Assembly: GCF_900239345.1 (NCBI RefSeq)
Contig: NZ_OESZ01000002.1
Coordinates: 31,897-95,896 of the forward strand
Length of the DNA: 64,000 bases
Origin: Tenacibaculum dicentrarchi
Lineage (GTDB): Bacteria; Bacteroidota; Bacteroidia; Flavobacteriales; Flavobacteriaceae
Direction of reading: 5' to 3'
Shown here: positions 17,297-25,786 of the stretch, one piece after another
How positions within the stretch are numbered: the stretch's first letter is position 1
Layout: every line of letters starts with the position of its first letter
The notes under the pieces: generated by a model
What the model was told of the DNA's origin: nothing
What the model saw: only the letters and a program-made list of their open reading frames with translations
Databases searched by the model: none
Translations under genes and position numbers: made by a program

Positions 17297-17370
17297 ATAA
17301 CTGTCAGTTCGAGTGTTTTTTTCCTTCAAAAAAATGTATCGAGAACTTTTTAAATATCAAAAGAAAACAA

Positions 17371-17441
17371 TTCAAATTCTCGATACTATTTTAATTCCTT
17401 TCAGTCATTAAAATCACTCGAATTGACAAGAATTATCAAAA
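17371..17441 (+). repeat. 71-bp direct repeat, copy B
   Basis: This is nearly identical to 17226-17296 (TTCAAATTCTCGATACTATT ... ACTCGAATTGACAAGAATTA). It lacks the downstream hairpin partner that copy A has. It is about 30 bp from the oleate hydratase stop codon. A more degraded relative lies at 22701-22750. Confidence 0.8.
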
Positions 17442-17472
17442 GATGAAACTTAAAACAGGCGCTAAAAATTAA

Positions 17473-19413
17473 TTAAAGATTTTTTGCCCAATCTTGTAAT
17501 TTTTCAAATTGTTCTGCAATAAAAGATTCATGATGTTCTTCTGCTTCTTCTTGAATATCAACAGGTAAAATATGTTCAAAATAGGTGTCTTTTAATACAC
17601 GTTTTAAAATACGTTCTCCCGGAAAAGGTTTGTTATCATTTAAAGCTTTGGTGGCTTTTAATATTTGACGAATATCGTATTGAGTTGAAGCAATATCAGG
17701 CACTTGTTTGTTTGAATTTATCAATTTATACACCGCTGTTCTTGCTGTTCTTACCGATGATTCTACCGTAAAAACAACATCATTATTCGTTTCTACAAAT
17801 TGCCCTACAAGCCCTAAATTTTTACATCCGTTAGGCACAATTTGAGGTCTATCGCCAGTGGCTCTAGGTAAAAACATCGATGTAATATATGGCATAAAAG
17901 CAGTACGAACAATGGTGTTTTCTATCACGTTTTCAAGTTGATTTTCTAATCCTAAATGAAAACATAATTCTGATAAAATTTCATTCCCTGTACATTGAGG
18001 CATCGGTTTTTTAATATGATTTCCTTCTTTATCAATATATAAAGCGTACAGCCAAACCACTAAAATATCATCGGGCTGGGTTGGGTAATGTGGTTGGCGA
18101 TTGATGGTAAAACTCATCAACCAATTGGAATCGGTAATGGTTACAATTCCTCCCGTAGCAGTTTTTCCTGAATATGGGTTGTTTACACAATATTCTTTGA
18201 ATTTTTCGGTCAAATCGGAAGGGCGACAGGTTAAAGTTGCCGATTGCCAAGCCGATTTTTCAATATTTTCGCAAAATTTTTCAGGGTTTCCGAAATCAGG
18301 TGATTTTGAGGCTAAATTTTGCCATAATTTCCAACCGTCGCTTTTACCACTTTGGCTGTTATCAATAGTTTCAATCGCAGGTTTTGTGTTATTTCCATAC
18401 GATGTATCTTCGGTCATAGAACCTGTGGTTACAATTACGTAATCGTTTTTGGTTACAGGAATAACAACTTCTTTTCCGTTTTGTTCGGTGATAATTCCTT
18501 GTACAAGTTTGCCCTCGGTATTAATTCTGATGTCTAAATCTTTTACTAAAGTATCAAACTCAATACTTACGCCTTTCGATTTTAAATGCTCGGTTAAAGG
18601 TTTTACAAAGGTATCATACTGATTGTATTTCGGAAAAACCAAGCAGGATAAATCTTTCATTCCATCAAGAGTATGTAAAAATCGGTGCATATATAATTTA
18701 CATTCTAATAAACTATGCCAGTTTTGAAAAGCAAACATGGTACGCCATAAAAACCAAAAATTACTCTGCAAAAACGACTCACTAAAATAATCTTCAATCG
18801 ATAAATCGTTTAAATCTTCTTTGTTTTTCAATAATAATTTTACAATAGCTAATTGGTTTTTTTTATCTAAACCGAATTTGCTAAAATCTTGAACTTCTCC
18901 TTTATTATGAATTAATCGAGATTTTGAATAATTTGGGTCATTGTCGTTTAACAAACGATATTCGTCTAAAATGCTATAAGGAGCAGGCATTTCAACGGCT
19001 GGAATATCTTGAAAAATATCCCATAAATTTTCATAGGTCATTTCCATTTCTCGCCCTCCTCTAATAATATAACCGTCATCGGCATTTCCCGCACCGTCAA
19101 GCGAACCGCCTTCTACCGATAGTTTATCTAAAAAAACAATATTTTCTGGCGAAAAATGTCCGTCTCTAATAAAATAATAGGCCGCCGATAAACCTGCAAT
19201 TCCACTTCCTACAATATAAACTTTACTGTCTTTAAATGATTTTGAAGGAATCCCTTTATTTCGCTGATAATTTCCTGTTAAATCGGCAAAAGGCATCGGA
19301 ATATCTTTTGAATGATGAACCACATCTTTACTCGCATCAGGAGTGTGATTTACATTTCCTAAAAAAGGAGAAACATTTAATACTTTATCGAATTTTGAGA
19401 TATTTTTTTTCAT
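17473..19413 (-). CDS. ohyA: Oleate hydratase (FAD-dependent fatty acid double-bond hydratase)
   Basis: The enzyme adds water to the cis-9 double bond of oleate and related fatty acids to give 10-hydroxy acids, using FAD as a structural cofactor. It is the family once called myosin-cross-reactive antigen. The 646-aa length fits. The Rossmann motif GSGIAG lies at residues 69-74. The RGGREM segment is at 118-123, where E122 coincides with the catalytic glutamate described for the Elizabethkingia enzyme. The C-terminal [21 protein letters not shown] segment also binds FAD. It has no signal peptide. The gene stands alone, flanked by inverted copies of an interspersed repeat, with an AraC regulator beyond its 5' end. 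Confidence 0.95.
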   Translation of the reverse strand: MKKNISKFDKVLNVSPFLGNVNHTPDASKDVVHHSKDIPMPFADLTGNYQRNKGIPSKSFKDSKVYIVGSGIAGLSAAYYFIRDGHFSPENIVFLDKLSVEGGSLDGAGNADDGYIIRGGREMEMTYENLWDIFQDIPAVEMPAPYSILDEYRLLNDNDPNYSKSRLIHNKGEVQDFSKFGLDKKNQLAIVKLLLKNKEDLNDLSIEDYFSESFLQSNFWFLWRTMFAFQNWHSLLECKLYMHRFLHTLDGMKDLSCLVFPKYNQYDTFVKPLTEHLKSKGVSIEFDTLVKDLDIRINTEGKLVQGIITEQNGKEVVIPVTKNDYVIVTTGSMTEDTSYGNNTKPAIETIDNSQSGKSDGWKLWQNLASKSPDFGNPEKFCENIEKSAWQSATLTCRPSDLTEKFKEYCVNNPYSGKTATGGIVTITDSNWLMSFTINRQPHYPTQPDDILVVWLYALYIDKEGNHIKKPMPQCTGNEILSELCFHLGLENQLENVIENTIVRTAFMPYITSMFLPRATGDRPQIVPNGCKNLGLVGQFVETNNDVVFTVESSVRTARTAVYKLINSNKQVPDIASTQYDIRQILKATKALNDNKPFPGERILKRVLKDTYFEHILPVDIQEEAEEHHESFIAEQFEKLQDWAKNL

Positions 19414-19453
19414 TTCAGATAGTTTTTAATTGACTGTTTAATTCTTTGTTATC

Positions 19454-19461
19454 CAAAGTTA
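19454..19461 (-). promoter_or_regulatory. Putative -7 box for ohyA
   Basis: TAACTTTG on the reverse strand fits TAnnTTTG and gives a leader of about 35 bases. I see no TTG at the proper -33 spacing. Confidence 0.45.
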
Positions 19462-19625
19462 CCACTATCCTTAAATTAACTTGTGTCCCTAAATTCAGCA
19501 AAAGTATCCTTAAATTATAAGTCGATTTTTTGTACTGTGTTTTAGTATGGTATGAAAAGTAAGTTGTTCTCTTTAGTTTATGGCGCTATTTTTATATCGA
19601 AGTAAAATATTTTATAAAATAGCAC

Positions 19626-19716
19626 AATGCCTAGCCCCGATTGACGCTTTGTTTGAGCTCCTTTTTTGATTTTTTTCAAAAAAGAGCGAGTGCGGAAAGC
19701 GGGAAATTGCTTCAAA
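19626..19716 (+). repeat. Interspersed hairpin repeat, copy 4
   Basis: AATGCCTAGCCCCGATTGACG begins the unit and GCGGGAAATTGCTTCAAAAA ends it, very close to the copy at 9161-9256. It lies in the 369-bp space between ohyA and the AraC gene, which otherwise holds only AT-rich sequence and the ohyA promoter region. Confidence 0.8.
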
Positions 19717-19782
19717 AAAAAGATAGTAAAAAAACAAAAAATCCGAAGACGTAAAAGTGTTTTTAGAGCAAATAGAAAGGGT

Positions 19783-20658
19783 TTATTTTTTGGTTTTTCG
19801 ATATTCCGAAGCAGAAATAGCAGTTTGTCGTTTAAAAAATCGCCCGAAAGCCGAAATCGAATTAAATTGAAGTTGATAGGCTATTTCAGAAATTGCTAAA
19901 ACAGGGTTTCCTAACAATACTAAGGCCTCTTTTAGCAAGGCTTCTTCAATAATTTGATGCGGTGTTTTTCCTGCTATTTTCTTGGTAATTTCAATTAAAT
20001 ATTTATTAGAAACACAGAGCTCACTAGCATAAAAACCAACGGATTTTTCTTGTAGAATATGCTCTTGCACTAATTTATTAAACCGTAAATAGGTATTTAT
20101 TTTAATGTCTTTATTTGCAATTATATTTGATGTAGTGCAATGAATAATTTCGGCAATTTCTAGTAAAAGATTAAAAATTAAGGTTTGAATAAGCTTGGTA
20201 AAATTCCCGTTACGCTGTTCTTTTTCTTTTAAATTATTGATAATACTTAATAAAATCTGTGTATTTTTTTTGGATGTATTTACAACAGAATAAGAATTTT
20301 GCTGAAACAGCGCCATTTTTTCGATAATAAATGGATCGGAAATATTGGTTAGTAAAAAATTCTTTTCAAAAAACACAATTTGAATTTTAAAATTAGCACT
20401 TGCATTTAAAAAATGGACAATCGTAGAAGGCGCAGAACAAAAAATACTCCCCTTGCTAATTTTATAATTAATGGCATTAATTTCTAAATCGATTTCGCCA
20501 TCTGTGCAAATACAAAAGGCATAATAATCCATGCGAAATGGGTTTTCAGGAAATTTAAAAATGGATTTCCCAGTCGATATATAATAGGAGTTATGACAAT
20601 CAATATTAAAAAAAGAAAGGGTGTCTTGTAGATTTTCGTAATTTTTATGATTTTTCAT
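19783..20658 (-). CDS. AraC-family transcriptional regulator
   Basis: This 291-aa regulator has an N-terminal cupin-like sensing domain (about residues 25-120) and a C-terminal double helix-turn-helix (about 190-290). The latter shows SVGFYASELCVSNKYLIEITKKIAGKTPHQII and then AISEIAYQLQFNSISAFGRFFKRQTAISASEYRK, the canonical AraC pattern. The ligand is unknown. It is divergent from a small DoxX gene (20831) and lies upstream of ohyA on the same strand. Either or both could be targets, which is inference from position only. Confidence 0.93.
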   Translation of the reverse strand: MKNHKNYENLQDTLSFFNIDCHNSYYISTGKSIFKFPENPFRMDYYAFCICTDGEIDLEINAINYKISKGSIFCSAPSTIVHFLNASANFKIQIVFFEKNFLLTNISDPFIIEKMALFQQNSYSVVNTSKKNTQILLSIINNLKEKEQRNGNFTKLIQTLIFNLLLEIAEIIHCTTSNIIANKDIKINTYLRFNKLVQEHILQEKSVGFYASELCVSNKYLIEITKKIAGKTPHQIIEEALLKEALVLLGNPVLAISEIAYQLQFNSISAFGRFFKRQTAISASEYRKTKK

Positions 20659-20830
20659 TAATGCGTTTTATTGATTTTTTTTCAATTTAAAAACAGCTTT
20701 TAAAAATAAACTATTTGAGAGCGATATTCTTACTTAAATTTATAAAAAAATCAAGCAAATTCCAAAAACATAAATAAAAAAATGAATAATCATTCTTTTT
20801 TGTACCTTGCGCTATAAAATCTATCTTATA

Positions 20831-21235
20831 ATGACAAAAAAACAACTATTTTGGAATGTATTAAAAATAATACTTGGCGTATTTATGATATTTGGCGGAG
20901 TACAGCATTTTATTAAACCCACTTTTTACTTACCTTTTGTTCCTACATTTTTACCCTTTCCGATCATGATTATTTATCTGTCAGGAATTTTAGAAATCGG
21001 TTTAGGGGTATTATTATTTTTGAATACTAAATACGCTAAACTTGGCGCTTTAGGAGTATTTTATTTGATGCTTTTATTTTTACCCGTTCATATTTGGGAT
21101 GTGTTTTCTGCAACTCCTGCCATCGGTTCACATACGGCAGCGTTAATTCGATTGCCTTTTCAATTTTTATTTATCGCTTGGGCTTGGAAAATACACAAAG
21201 AAATTTCGAGTAGTATTGCTATCAAAAATAATTAA
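20831..21235 (+). CDS. DoxX family membrane protein
   Basis: This small protein of about 134 aa has four membrane helices (about residues 8-26, 42-62, 68-88 and 100-120 counted from the ATG at 20831). It shows the DoxX-like FMIFGGVQHFIKPTFYLPFVP and the LPVHIWDVFSATPAIGSHTAALIRLPFQ segments. I chose the ATG at 20831 because the upstream TTG frame (20807) adds an unrelated MRYKIYLI. The function is unknown. DoxX relatives are linked to thiol or quinone redox balance. It faces the AraC regulator gene across a 172-bp divergent promoter space. Confidence 0.87.
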   Translation: MTKKQLFWNVLKIILGVFMIFGGVQHFIKPTFYLPFVPTFLPFPIMIIYLSGILEIGLGVLLFLNTKYAKLGALGVFYLMLLFLPVHIWDVFSATPAIGSHTAALIRLPFQFLFIAWAWKIHKEISSSIAIKNN

Positions 21236-21246
21236 AAAAAATCGCC

Positions 21247-21296
21247 AAAAAGTAAAAATCATAAAAACGCTAAGTTCGAGTGATTTTTTACTTTTT
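21247..21296 (+). terminator. Bidirectional terminator between the DoxX gene and the DUF1684 gene
   Basis: AAAAAGTAAAAATCA and TGATTTTTTACTTTTT are inverted repeats, apart from one extra T. The loop contains AGTTCGAGTGATTTT-like sequence related to the direct repeats near 17.2 kb. It sits between convergent genes and overlaps the stop of the DUF1684 gene. Confidence 0.7.
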
Positions 21297-21905
21297 ATAC
21301 GCCTTTACACCTGCCTTTATTTGAATATCTAAATAATTATCTCTCGGTGTAATTGGGCAAGAATACCGATTACTATATGCACAATAAGGGTTATAAGCTT
21401 TGTTAAAATCAATGATAATAGTATTGTTTTTCGTTTCATCCGTGGTTAAAATATCAATAAAACGCCCCCCTTGATAACTAGTTTTTCCATTTGTTTTATC
21501 TAAAAAAGGCAAAAACAAATTATTTTCATATTTTTTGCTTGGTTTTGTATCTTTATAGATAGCTAGTTTAAAATTTTTATCCGCAATTTTAAATAAAATA
21601 TTTCCATATTTTTTATAGACAACCACAGTACCTTTTGTGGTTGGAAAATGAAAATTTGGAGCGTCGGGTGTTTTTATAAGTTTTGCGGTTACTTTATAGG
21701 TTGTATCAATTTTGAAAAAATCTAAGCCTTTAAATTTTCGCAACCCGCTTTTTGTTAAAGGCGATTTTGACGCATCTTTAAATTCCGAATTCATTTCTTT
21801 TTGAAAAGTAGAATTCCCAAGAGGTTTTCTTTTCTGTTTACTGCTACACGATTGTAATATAATTACAATTATCAGTATTAAAATTTTTCTTACACTAACA
21901 CTCAT
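21288..21905 (-). CDS. DUF1684 family lipoprotein
   Basis: This 205-aa protein has a lipoprotein signal (VIILQSC, Cys at residue 20). Its C-terminal part matches the DUF1684 family: RFIDILTTDETKNNTIIIDFNKAYNPYCAYSNRYSCPITPRDNYLDIQIKAGVKAY has the conserved DFN.AYNPYCAY and CP.TP..N.L...I.AG.K motifs. The three conserved Cys/Pro positions suggest a structural or metal site. No enzymatic activity is established for the family to my knowledge. It is probably exposed in the periplasm or on the outer membrane. It is a single-gene unit converging with the DoxX gene. Confidence 0.9.
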   Translation of the reverse strand: MSVSVRKILILIIVIILQSCSSKQKRKPLGNSTFQKEMNSEFKDASKSPLTKSGLRKFKGLDFFKIDTTYKVTAKLIKTPDAPNFHFPTTKGTVVVYKKYGNILFKIADKNFKLAIYKDTKPSKKYENNLFLPFLDKTNGKTSYQGGRFIDILTTDETKNNTIIIDFNKAYNPYCAYSNRYSCPITPRDNYLDIQIKAGVKAYKK

Positions 21906-22291
21906 TTTAATTATTTTTTATTAAGAATTTTACAAAACACATGTAAATATACCCCAGAACTTCTACTTTTTTAAGTTAAAAATTCATAATTTTAATGTAA
22001 ATTAATTACAACCTGTTAAAATTCTGCTAATAAATTTGATATTTAAATATAAAATCGTTATATTTATCTTAACAAAATCAATAGTTACGTACTAAAAAGC
22101 CTGTTCTTACATATTAAGAACTATATAAAGAAAATTTATATATAAATAAAACAATTTTATTGTTTTATGACAGGTTAATAAAAGATTACTATATATTTGC
22201 CCCCCATTTTAGTTTTAATCTTTTTTTTGACCAAAATAAATACGAAACTGGAATTTTAAAAGGATAATTTAATTAAATAAGTAAGTATTTT
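21906..22291. other. 386-bp AT-rich upstream region
   Basis: No gene is seen here. The stretch holds the divergent promoter regions of the DUF1684 gene and the 76-aa gene. It also contains a perfect inverted repeat at 22147-22167 (TAAAACAAT-TTT-ATTGTTTTA) and a -7 box at 22192-22199 (TATATTTG). The forward gene therefore has a leader of about 85 bases. Confidence 0.6.
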
Positions 22292-22522
22292 ATGAATTCA
22301 GAATTAATTAGTAAAGCAGACGAATTTGAACACAGAAAATTCAAATTTATTACTACTAGCGATAGAATATTAGCTTCAAGAGAAGTAAAATCTCTAATAC
22401 TAGAGATAAATGAAGTATATAAAGAAACCAAAGATGTTGCGTTAATGGATGCTATGAAGCGATTAACAGTAGTAAAACAAAGAATTGAAAAACGATTAAA
22501 AGGAAAACCTTTAACTGCATAA
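22292..22522 (+). CDS. Small conserved-looking protein of unknown function
   Basis: I cannot name this 76-aa protein. It is charged, without signal peptide or membrane helix, and looks almost fully helical. Central segments such as VKSLILEINEVYKET and MKRLTVVKQRIEKRLKGK have heptad-like spacing, suggesting a helical hairpin that might bind a nucleic acid or a protein partner (inference). It has its own -7 box (22192-22199) and a terminator (22611-22641), so it is expressed alone, which supports it being a real gene. Confidence 0.75.
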   Translation: MNSELISKADEFEHRKFKFITTSDRILASREVKSLILEINEVYKETKDVALMDAMKRLTVVKQRIEKRLKGKPLTA

Positions 22523-22610
22523 TTTATTACAACAATAAATTATGTAATTACTCGTTATATGATAATAGAATAATTTTTTAAATTTATTCTTGATAATTTA
22601 TATTCTCTAT

Positions 22611-22641
22611 AAAAGTTCTAGTTAAGCTAGAGCTTTTTTTG
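22611..22641 (+). terminator. Terminator of the 76-aa protein gene
   Basis: AAAGTTCTAG and CTAGAGCTTT pair with one wobble around a short loop, followed by seven T residues. It lies about 90 bp after the stop codon. Confidence 0.7.
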
Positions 22642-23284
22642 TTCAAAATAGTTTTAATAAATATCAGGAACCTATGAATTTATTTAAAACTCGAATAATT
22701 TTTCCTCTTCAAATTACTTTTAGTCATTAAAATCAGTTGAATTGATAAGGGACGTCAATCAAAAAGAGAATAATTACGGCAAGTCAGGATACGAAACTTA
22801 AGCGAAATTCAGGTTGATGGATTCGATTTCATTTTTTTCTGATATAAAACTTTTTCAAAACAACTAAGCCTTGATAAACGTCATACTGAACTTAGCTCAG
22901 CATCTCATAAACAAGAGAACTATAAAAAATCAGAATCTAAACCTAAAATAAATTTAGGTTAACCAATTCGATTTTTTTTCTACAATATTTTTTCAGATAA
23001 AACTTTAAAAGGCTAAATATTTTGAATTAAACTTCACTAATTCGATTTATTTAACATGTCATAAAACTTTTTTTAGATAAAATTTACAAGAATTTTAAAG
23101 TTTTTAAAAAATCCAAAGACAATATCAGTTAAAAAAGAAGAGTAAAAGCCAATTTTCATCTTCTATTATTTATTAATTTAATAATTTTATTATTTTTTTT
23201 TAAATAAATAAGACTACATACAAGTATGTAAATCAATAAGTTAGAAAAATACCCGAAAAAAACTTCAAAAAAAGTTAAAAAAAA
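22642..23284. other. 640-bp intergenic region with degenerate repeat debris
   Basis: No gene is found. At 22701-22750 there is a worn copy of the 17.2-kb direct repeat (TTACTTTTAGTCATTAAAAT...AATTGATAAG). Around 22880-22925, CGTCATACTGAACTTAGCTC resembles a REP-like motif. Three loosely similar units of the form TTCGATTT...AAAACTTT occur between about 22820 and 23075. The rest is very AT-rich. The region looks like a decaying repeat accumulation site. Confidence 0.55.
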
Positions 23285-23316
23285 TTTTGTCAATCCTTAA
23301 AAAGGTCATATATTTG
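23285..23316 (+). promoter_or_regulatory. Promoter of tRNA-Thr
   Basis: TTTTG (23285-23289), a 19-bp gap and TATATTTG (23309-23316) fit the Bacteroidota promoter well, 21 bp upstream of the tRNA. Confidence 0.8.
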
Positions 23317-23337
23317 CAGCGCTCTTAGGAGCAACAA

Positions 23338-23411
23338 GCCGATGTAGCTCAGCTGGCTAGAGCAGCTGATTTGTAATCAGCAGGTCGTGGGTTCGAGTCC
23401 CTCCATTGGCT
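23338..23411 (+). tRNA. tRNA-Thr (anticodon TGT)
   Basis: The acceptor stem GCCGATG pairs with CATTGGC (one G-T pair). The anticodon arm GCTGA-TTTGTAA-TCAGC gives anticodon TGT, threonine. The T-arm GTGGG-TTCGAGT-CCCTC is mismatched at one position. CCA is not encoded. A matched promoter and a terminator flank it. Confidence 0.95.
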
Positions 23412-23418
23412 CAAAATA

Positions 23419-23452
23419 AAAAGTGCTAACTGTAAAGTTAGCACTTTTTTTA
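23419..23452 (+). terminator. Terminator of tRNA-Thr
   Basis: AAAGTGCTAACT and AGTTAGCACTTTTTTT form a near-perfect stem with a small loop and a T run, 8 bp beyond the tRNA. Confidence 0.9.
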
Positions 23453-23502
23453 TGCAGTTATTTCCCTAAATTTGTTGTCATTATTATACCTTAAGAAAAA
23501 CT

Positions 23503-24117
23503 ATGAAAAATATATTTGTAATCGGCATCGCTGGCGGAACTGGTAGCGGAAAAACAACCGTTGTAAACCAAATAATAAACGAACTTCCTCAAAACGAAGT
23601 TTGTATACTGTCACAAGATTCTTATTACAGCCAAACAGATGGTCTAAGCCATGAAGAACGCTCAAAAATAAACTTTGACCATCCTAAATCTATCGATTTT
23701 GAATTACTGACAGAACATTTAAGTAATTTAAAAAATAATAAAACCATTGAACAACCTATTTATTCTTTTGAAAAGCACAATAGAATTAATAGCACTGTAA
23801 AAACACTTCCTAAAAAAGTGATTATTATTGAAGGTATTTTAATTTTTAATAACGAAAAATTACGAGATCTTTGTGATATAAAAATATTTGTACATGCCGA
23901 TGCTGATGAACGTCTTATAAGACGTGTTCGTAGAGATATTAAAGAAAGAGGAAGAGATGTTAACGAAGTTTTAAGCAGGTATCAAGACACCTTAAAACCA
24001 ATGCACCAACAATTTATTGAACCTACAAAAAGCTATGCAGACATTATCATCCCTAACGATAAATACAATACTGTAGCTGTTAATATTGTTAGAACCGTAA
24101 TTACTAATCGCCTATAG
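23503..24117 (+). CDS. udk: Uridine kinase
   Basis: This enzyme phosphorylates uridine and cytidine in pyrimidine salvage. The 204-aa protein has the P-loop GGTGSGKTT at residues 11-19, the substrate segment LSQDSYY, the FDHPKSIDF motif, and the lid motif RLIRRVRRDIKERGRD, all typical of Udk. It starts a run of close same-strand genes, with 2 bp between it and the divIC-like gene. Confidence 0.96.
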   Translation: MKNIFVIGIAGGTGSGKTTVVNQIINELPQNEVCILSQDSYYSQTDGLSHEERSKINFDHPKSIDFELLTEHLSNLKNNKTIEQPIYSFEKHNRINSTVKTLPKKVIIIEGILIFNNEKLRDLCDIKIFVHADADERLIRRVRRDIKERGRDVNEVLSRYQDTLKPMHQQFIEPTKSYADIIIPNDKYNTVAVNIVRTVITNRL

Positions 24118-24119
24118 TT

Positions 24120-24437
24120 ATGAATTTAAAATCGATAAAAAACAGTCCTTATTATAAAATAATAACAAATCCTTATGTTCTTATTTTAACCGTATTTGTA
24201 ATTTGGATGGGTTTTTTTGATGAAAATTCGTATCTTACACATAGAGAGTTTAATCATGAGATTGAAAAATTAAATCTTTGGATAACTTATCATGAAAATA
24301 AAATCAAAAAAGATAAAGAAACCATAAATAAGCTTCAAAATTCTGTACAGCTAGAGCATTATGCCCGTGAAAGGTATTTAATGAAAAAAGAGAATGAAGA
24401 TATTTATATTATAGAATTTGATACGATACCTAAATAA
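24120..24437 (+). CDS. FtsB/DivIC-like septum formation protein
   Basis: This 105-aa protein has a short cytoplasmic N-terminus, one membrane helix (about residues 20-37) and a periplasmic coiled coil (about 45-80), followed by the LEHYARERYLMKKENEDIYII segment characteristic of the FtsB/DivIC family. Such proteins link FtsQ and FtsL at the division site. The stop codon overlaps the next ATG by one base, so it is translationally coupled to mutA, although the functions are unrelated. This arrangement is common in Flavobacteriia. Confidence 0.92.
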   Translation: MNLKSIKNSPYYKIITNPYVLILTVFVIWMGFFDENSYLTHREFNHEIEKLNLWITYHENKIKKDKETINKLQNSVQLEHYARERYLMKKENEDIYIIEFDTIPK

Positions 24438-25786
24438 TGAGTAATTACCTATTTAACGAGTTTCAAAAAAGTAGCGCTGCGCAATGGAAGCAAAAAATTC
24501 AAGTTGACCTTAATGGGAATGACTACAATAACACGCTACTCTGGAAAACTGATGAAGGGATTACAGTTAAACCTTTTTACACAAAAGACGACCAAACAAA
24601 CACCAATATAAATACGCCTGAAAAAGGATTTACCATTTGTCAATCAATTTATATTGAAGATGCTAAAAAAGCAAATAATTTTGCAATCGACTCTTTAAAA
24701 AGAGGGGCAAAAGCCATTGAATTCAAAGCAAAAACTCCTTTTGATTATAAAATACTTTTAAAAAACATCGATGTAAAAAACACCTTATTGTACTTTAATT
24801 TAAAGTTTTTAACGGCTGATTTTGTCATTGAATTATCAACATTTATAAACTCTAAAAATTGTTATTTCAATATTGATCTTATTGGTAATTTAGCAAGTAC
24901 CGGAAATTGGTTTAGCCATTCGAGTAACGGTATTAAAGAGCTTAAAAAAATTATAGAGCATAGCAATAATAGTATTTGTATCAATGCTTCTATATATCAA
25001 AATTCAGGGGCAACGATTACCCAACAACTCGCCTATACCCTAGCCCATGCTAATGAATATTTAAATTATTTTGGCGGTAAAATAGCCAATCAAATTCATT
25101 TTAATTTTTCGGTAGGTAGTAATTATTTCTTCGAAATTGCAAAACTTAGGGCTTTCAGAATTTTATGGGAAGCACTTTTAAAAGAATATGACGTTATTAA
25201 TAATAAAGCACATGTATTTGTAAAGCCAACTTCCCGAAATAAATCTATGTACGACTATAATGTAAATATGCTTCGAAGCACGTCAGAATGTATGGGTGCT
25301 ATTTTAGGAGGAGCTGATACCGTTAGTAATATTTCTTATGATGATATTTTTCATCATTCAAATGAATTTGGAGAGCGTATTTCAAGAAATCAACTGTTAA
25401 TTTTACAACAAGAAGCCGAATTGTCAGAGGCTCAAAATTTTGCTGATGGTGCATATTATATTGAATCGATAACAAAGCAACTTTCACAAAATGCTTTAGT
25501 AGTCTTTAAAACCATTGAAAAAGGTGGTGGTTTTTTAAAACAATTAAAAGAAGGCATTATTCAACGAAAAATTAAAGATTCTTCGGATAAAGAACAAGCA
25601 AAATTTGATGCTGGCGAAATCGTATTAATAGGTGCTAATAAAATGGCTAACGATAAAGATTTAATGAGTAACAAATTATCTCTTTATCCTTTTATAAAAA
25701 TCAGAAATGATCAAACACTTATTCTACCTATTATACAAAAAAGATTAGCAGAAAAGTTAGAACAAAAAAGGTTAAGCAATGAGTAG
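24437..25786 (+). CDS. mutA: Methylmalonyl-CoA mutase, small (beta) subunit
   Basis: This is the non-catalytic partner of MutB, 449 aa here. It has the TIM-barrel part of the mutase fold (for example [29 protein letters not shown] and [30 protein letters not shown]), but no C-terminal B12 motif DxHxxG, as expected. It forms a heterodimer that interconverts methylmalonyl-CoA and succinyl-CoA for propionate or succinate metabolism. Its end overlaps mutB by 8 bp. No methylmalonyl-CoA epimerase or MeaB chaperone gene is adjacent. Confidence 0.93.
   Translation: MSNYLFNEFQKSSAAQWKQKIQVDLNGNDYNNTLLWKTDEGITVKPFYTKDDQTNTNINTPEKGFTICQSIYIEDAKKANNFAIDSLKRGAKAIEFKAKTPFDYKILLKNIDVKNTLLYFNLKFLTADFVIELSTFINSKNCYFNIDLIGNLASTGNWFSHSSNGIKELKKIIEHSNNSICINASIYQNSGATITQQLAYTLAHANEYLNYFGGKIANQIHFNFSVGSNYFFEIAKLRAFRILWEALLKEYDVINNKAHVFVKPTSRNKSMYDYNVNMLRSTSECMGAILGGADTVSNISYDDIFHHSNEFGERISRNQLLILQQEAELSEAQNFADGAYYIESITKQLSQNALVVFKTIEKGGGFLKQLKEGIIQRKIKDSSDKEQAKFDAGEIVLIGANKMANDKDLMSNKLSLYPFIKIRNDQTLILPIIQKRLAEKLEQKRLSNE

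Noticed and set aside
22642..23284. CRISPR-like array in the long intergenic region
   Set aside because: The repeated pieces are imperfect, of unequal spacing and AT-rich. There are no constant-length spacers and no cas genes.
23452..23502. Possible cobalamin riboswitch for the mutAB operon
   Set aside because: The leader before udk is about 50 bp and has no B12-box-like sequence, and no space exists directly before mutA.
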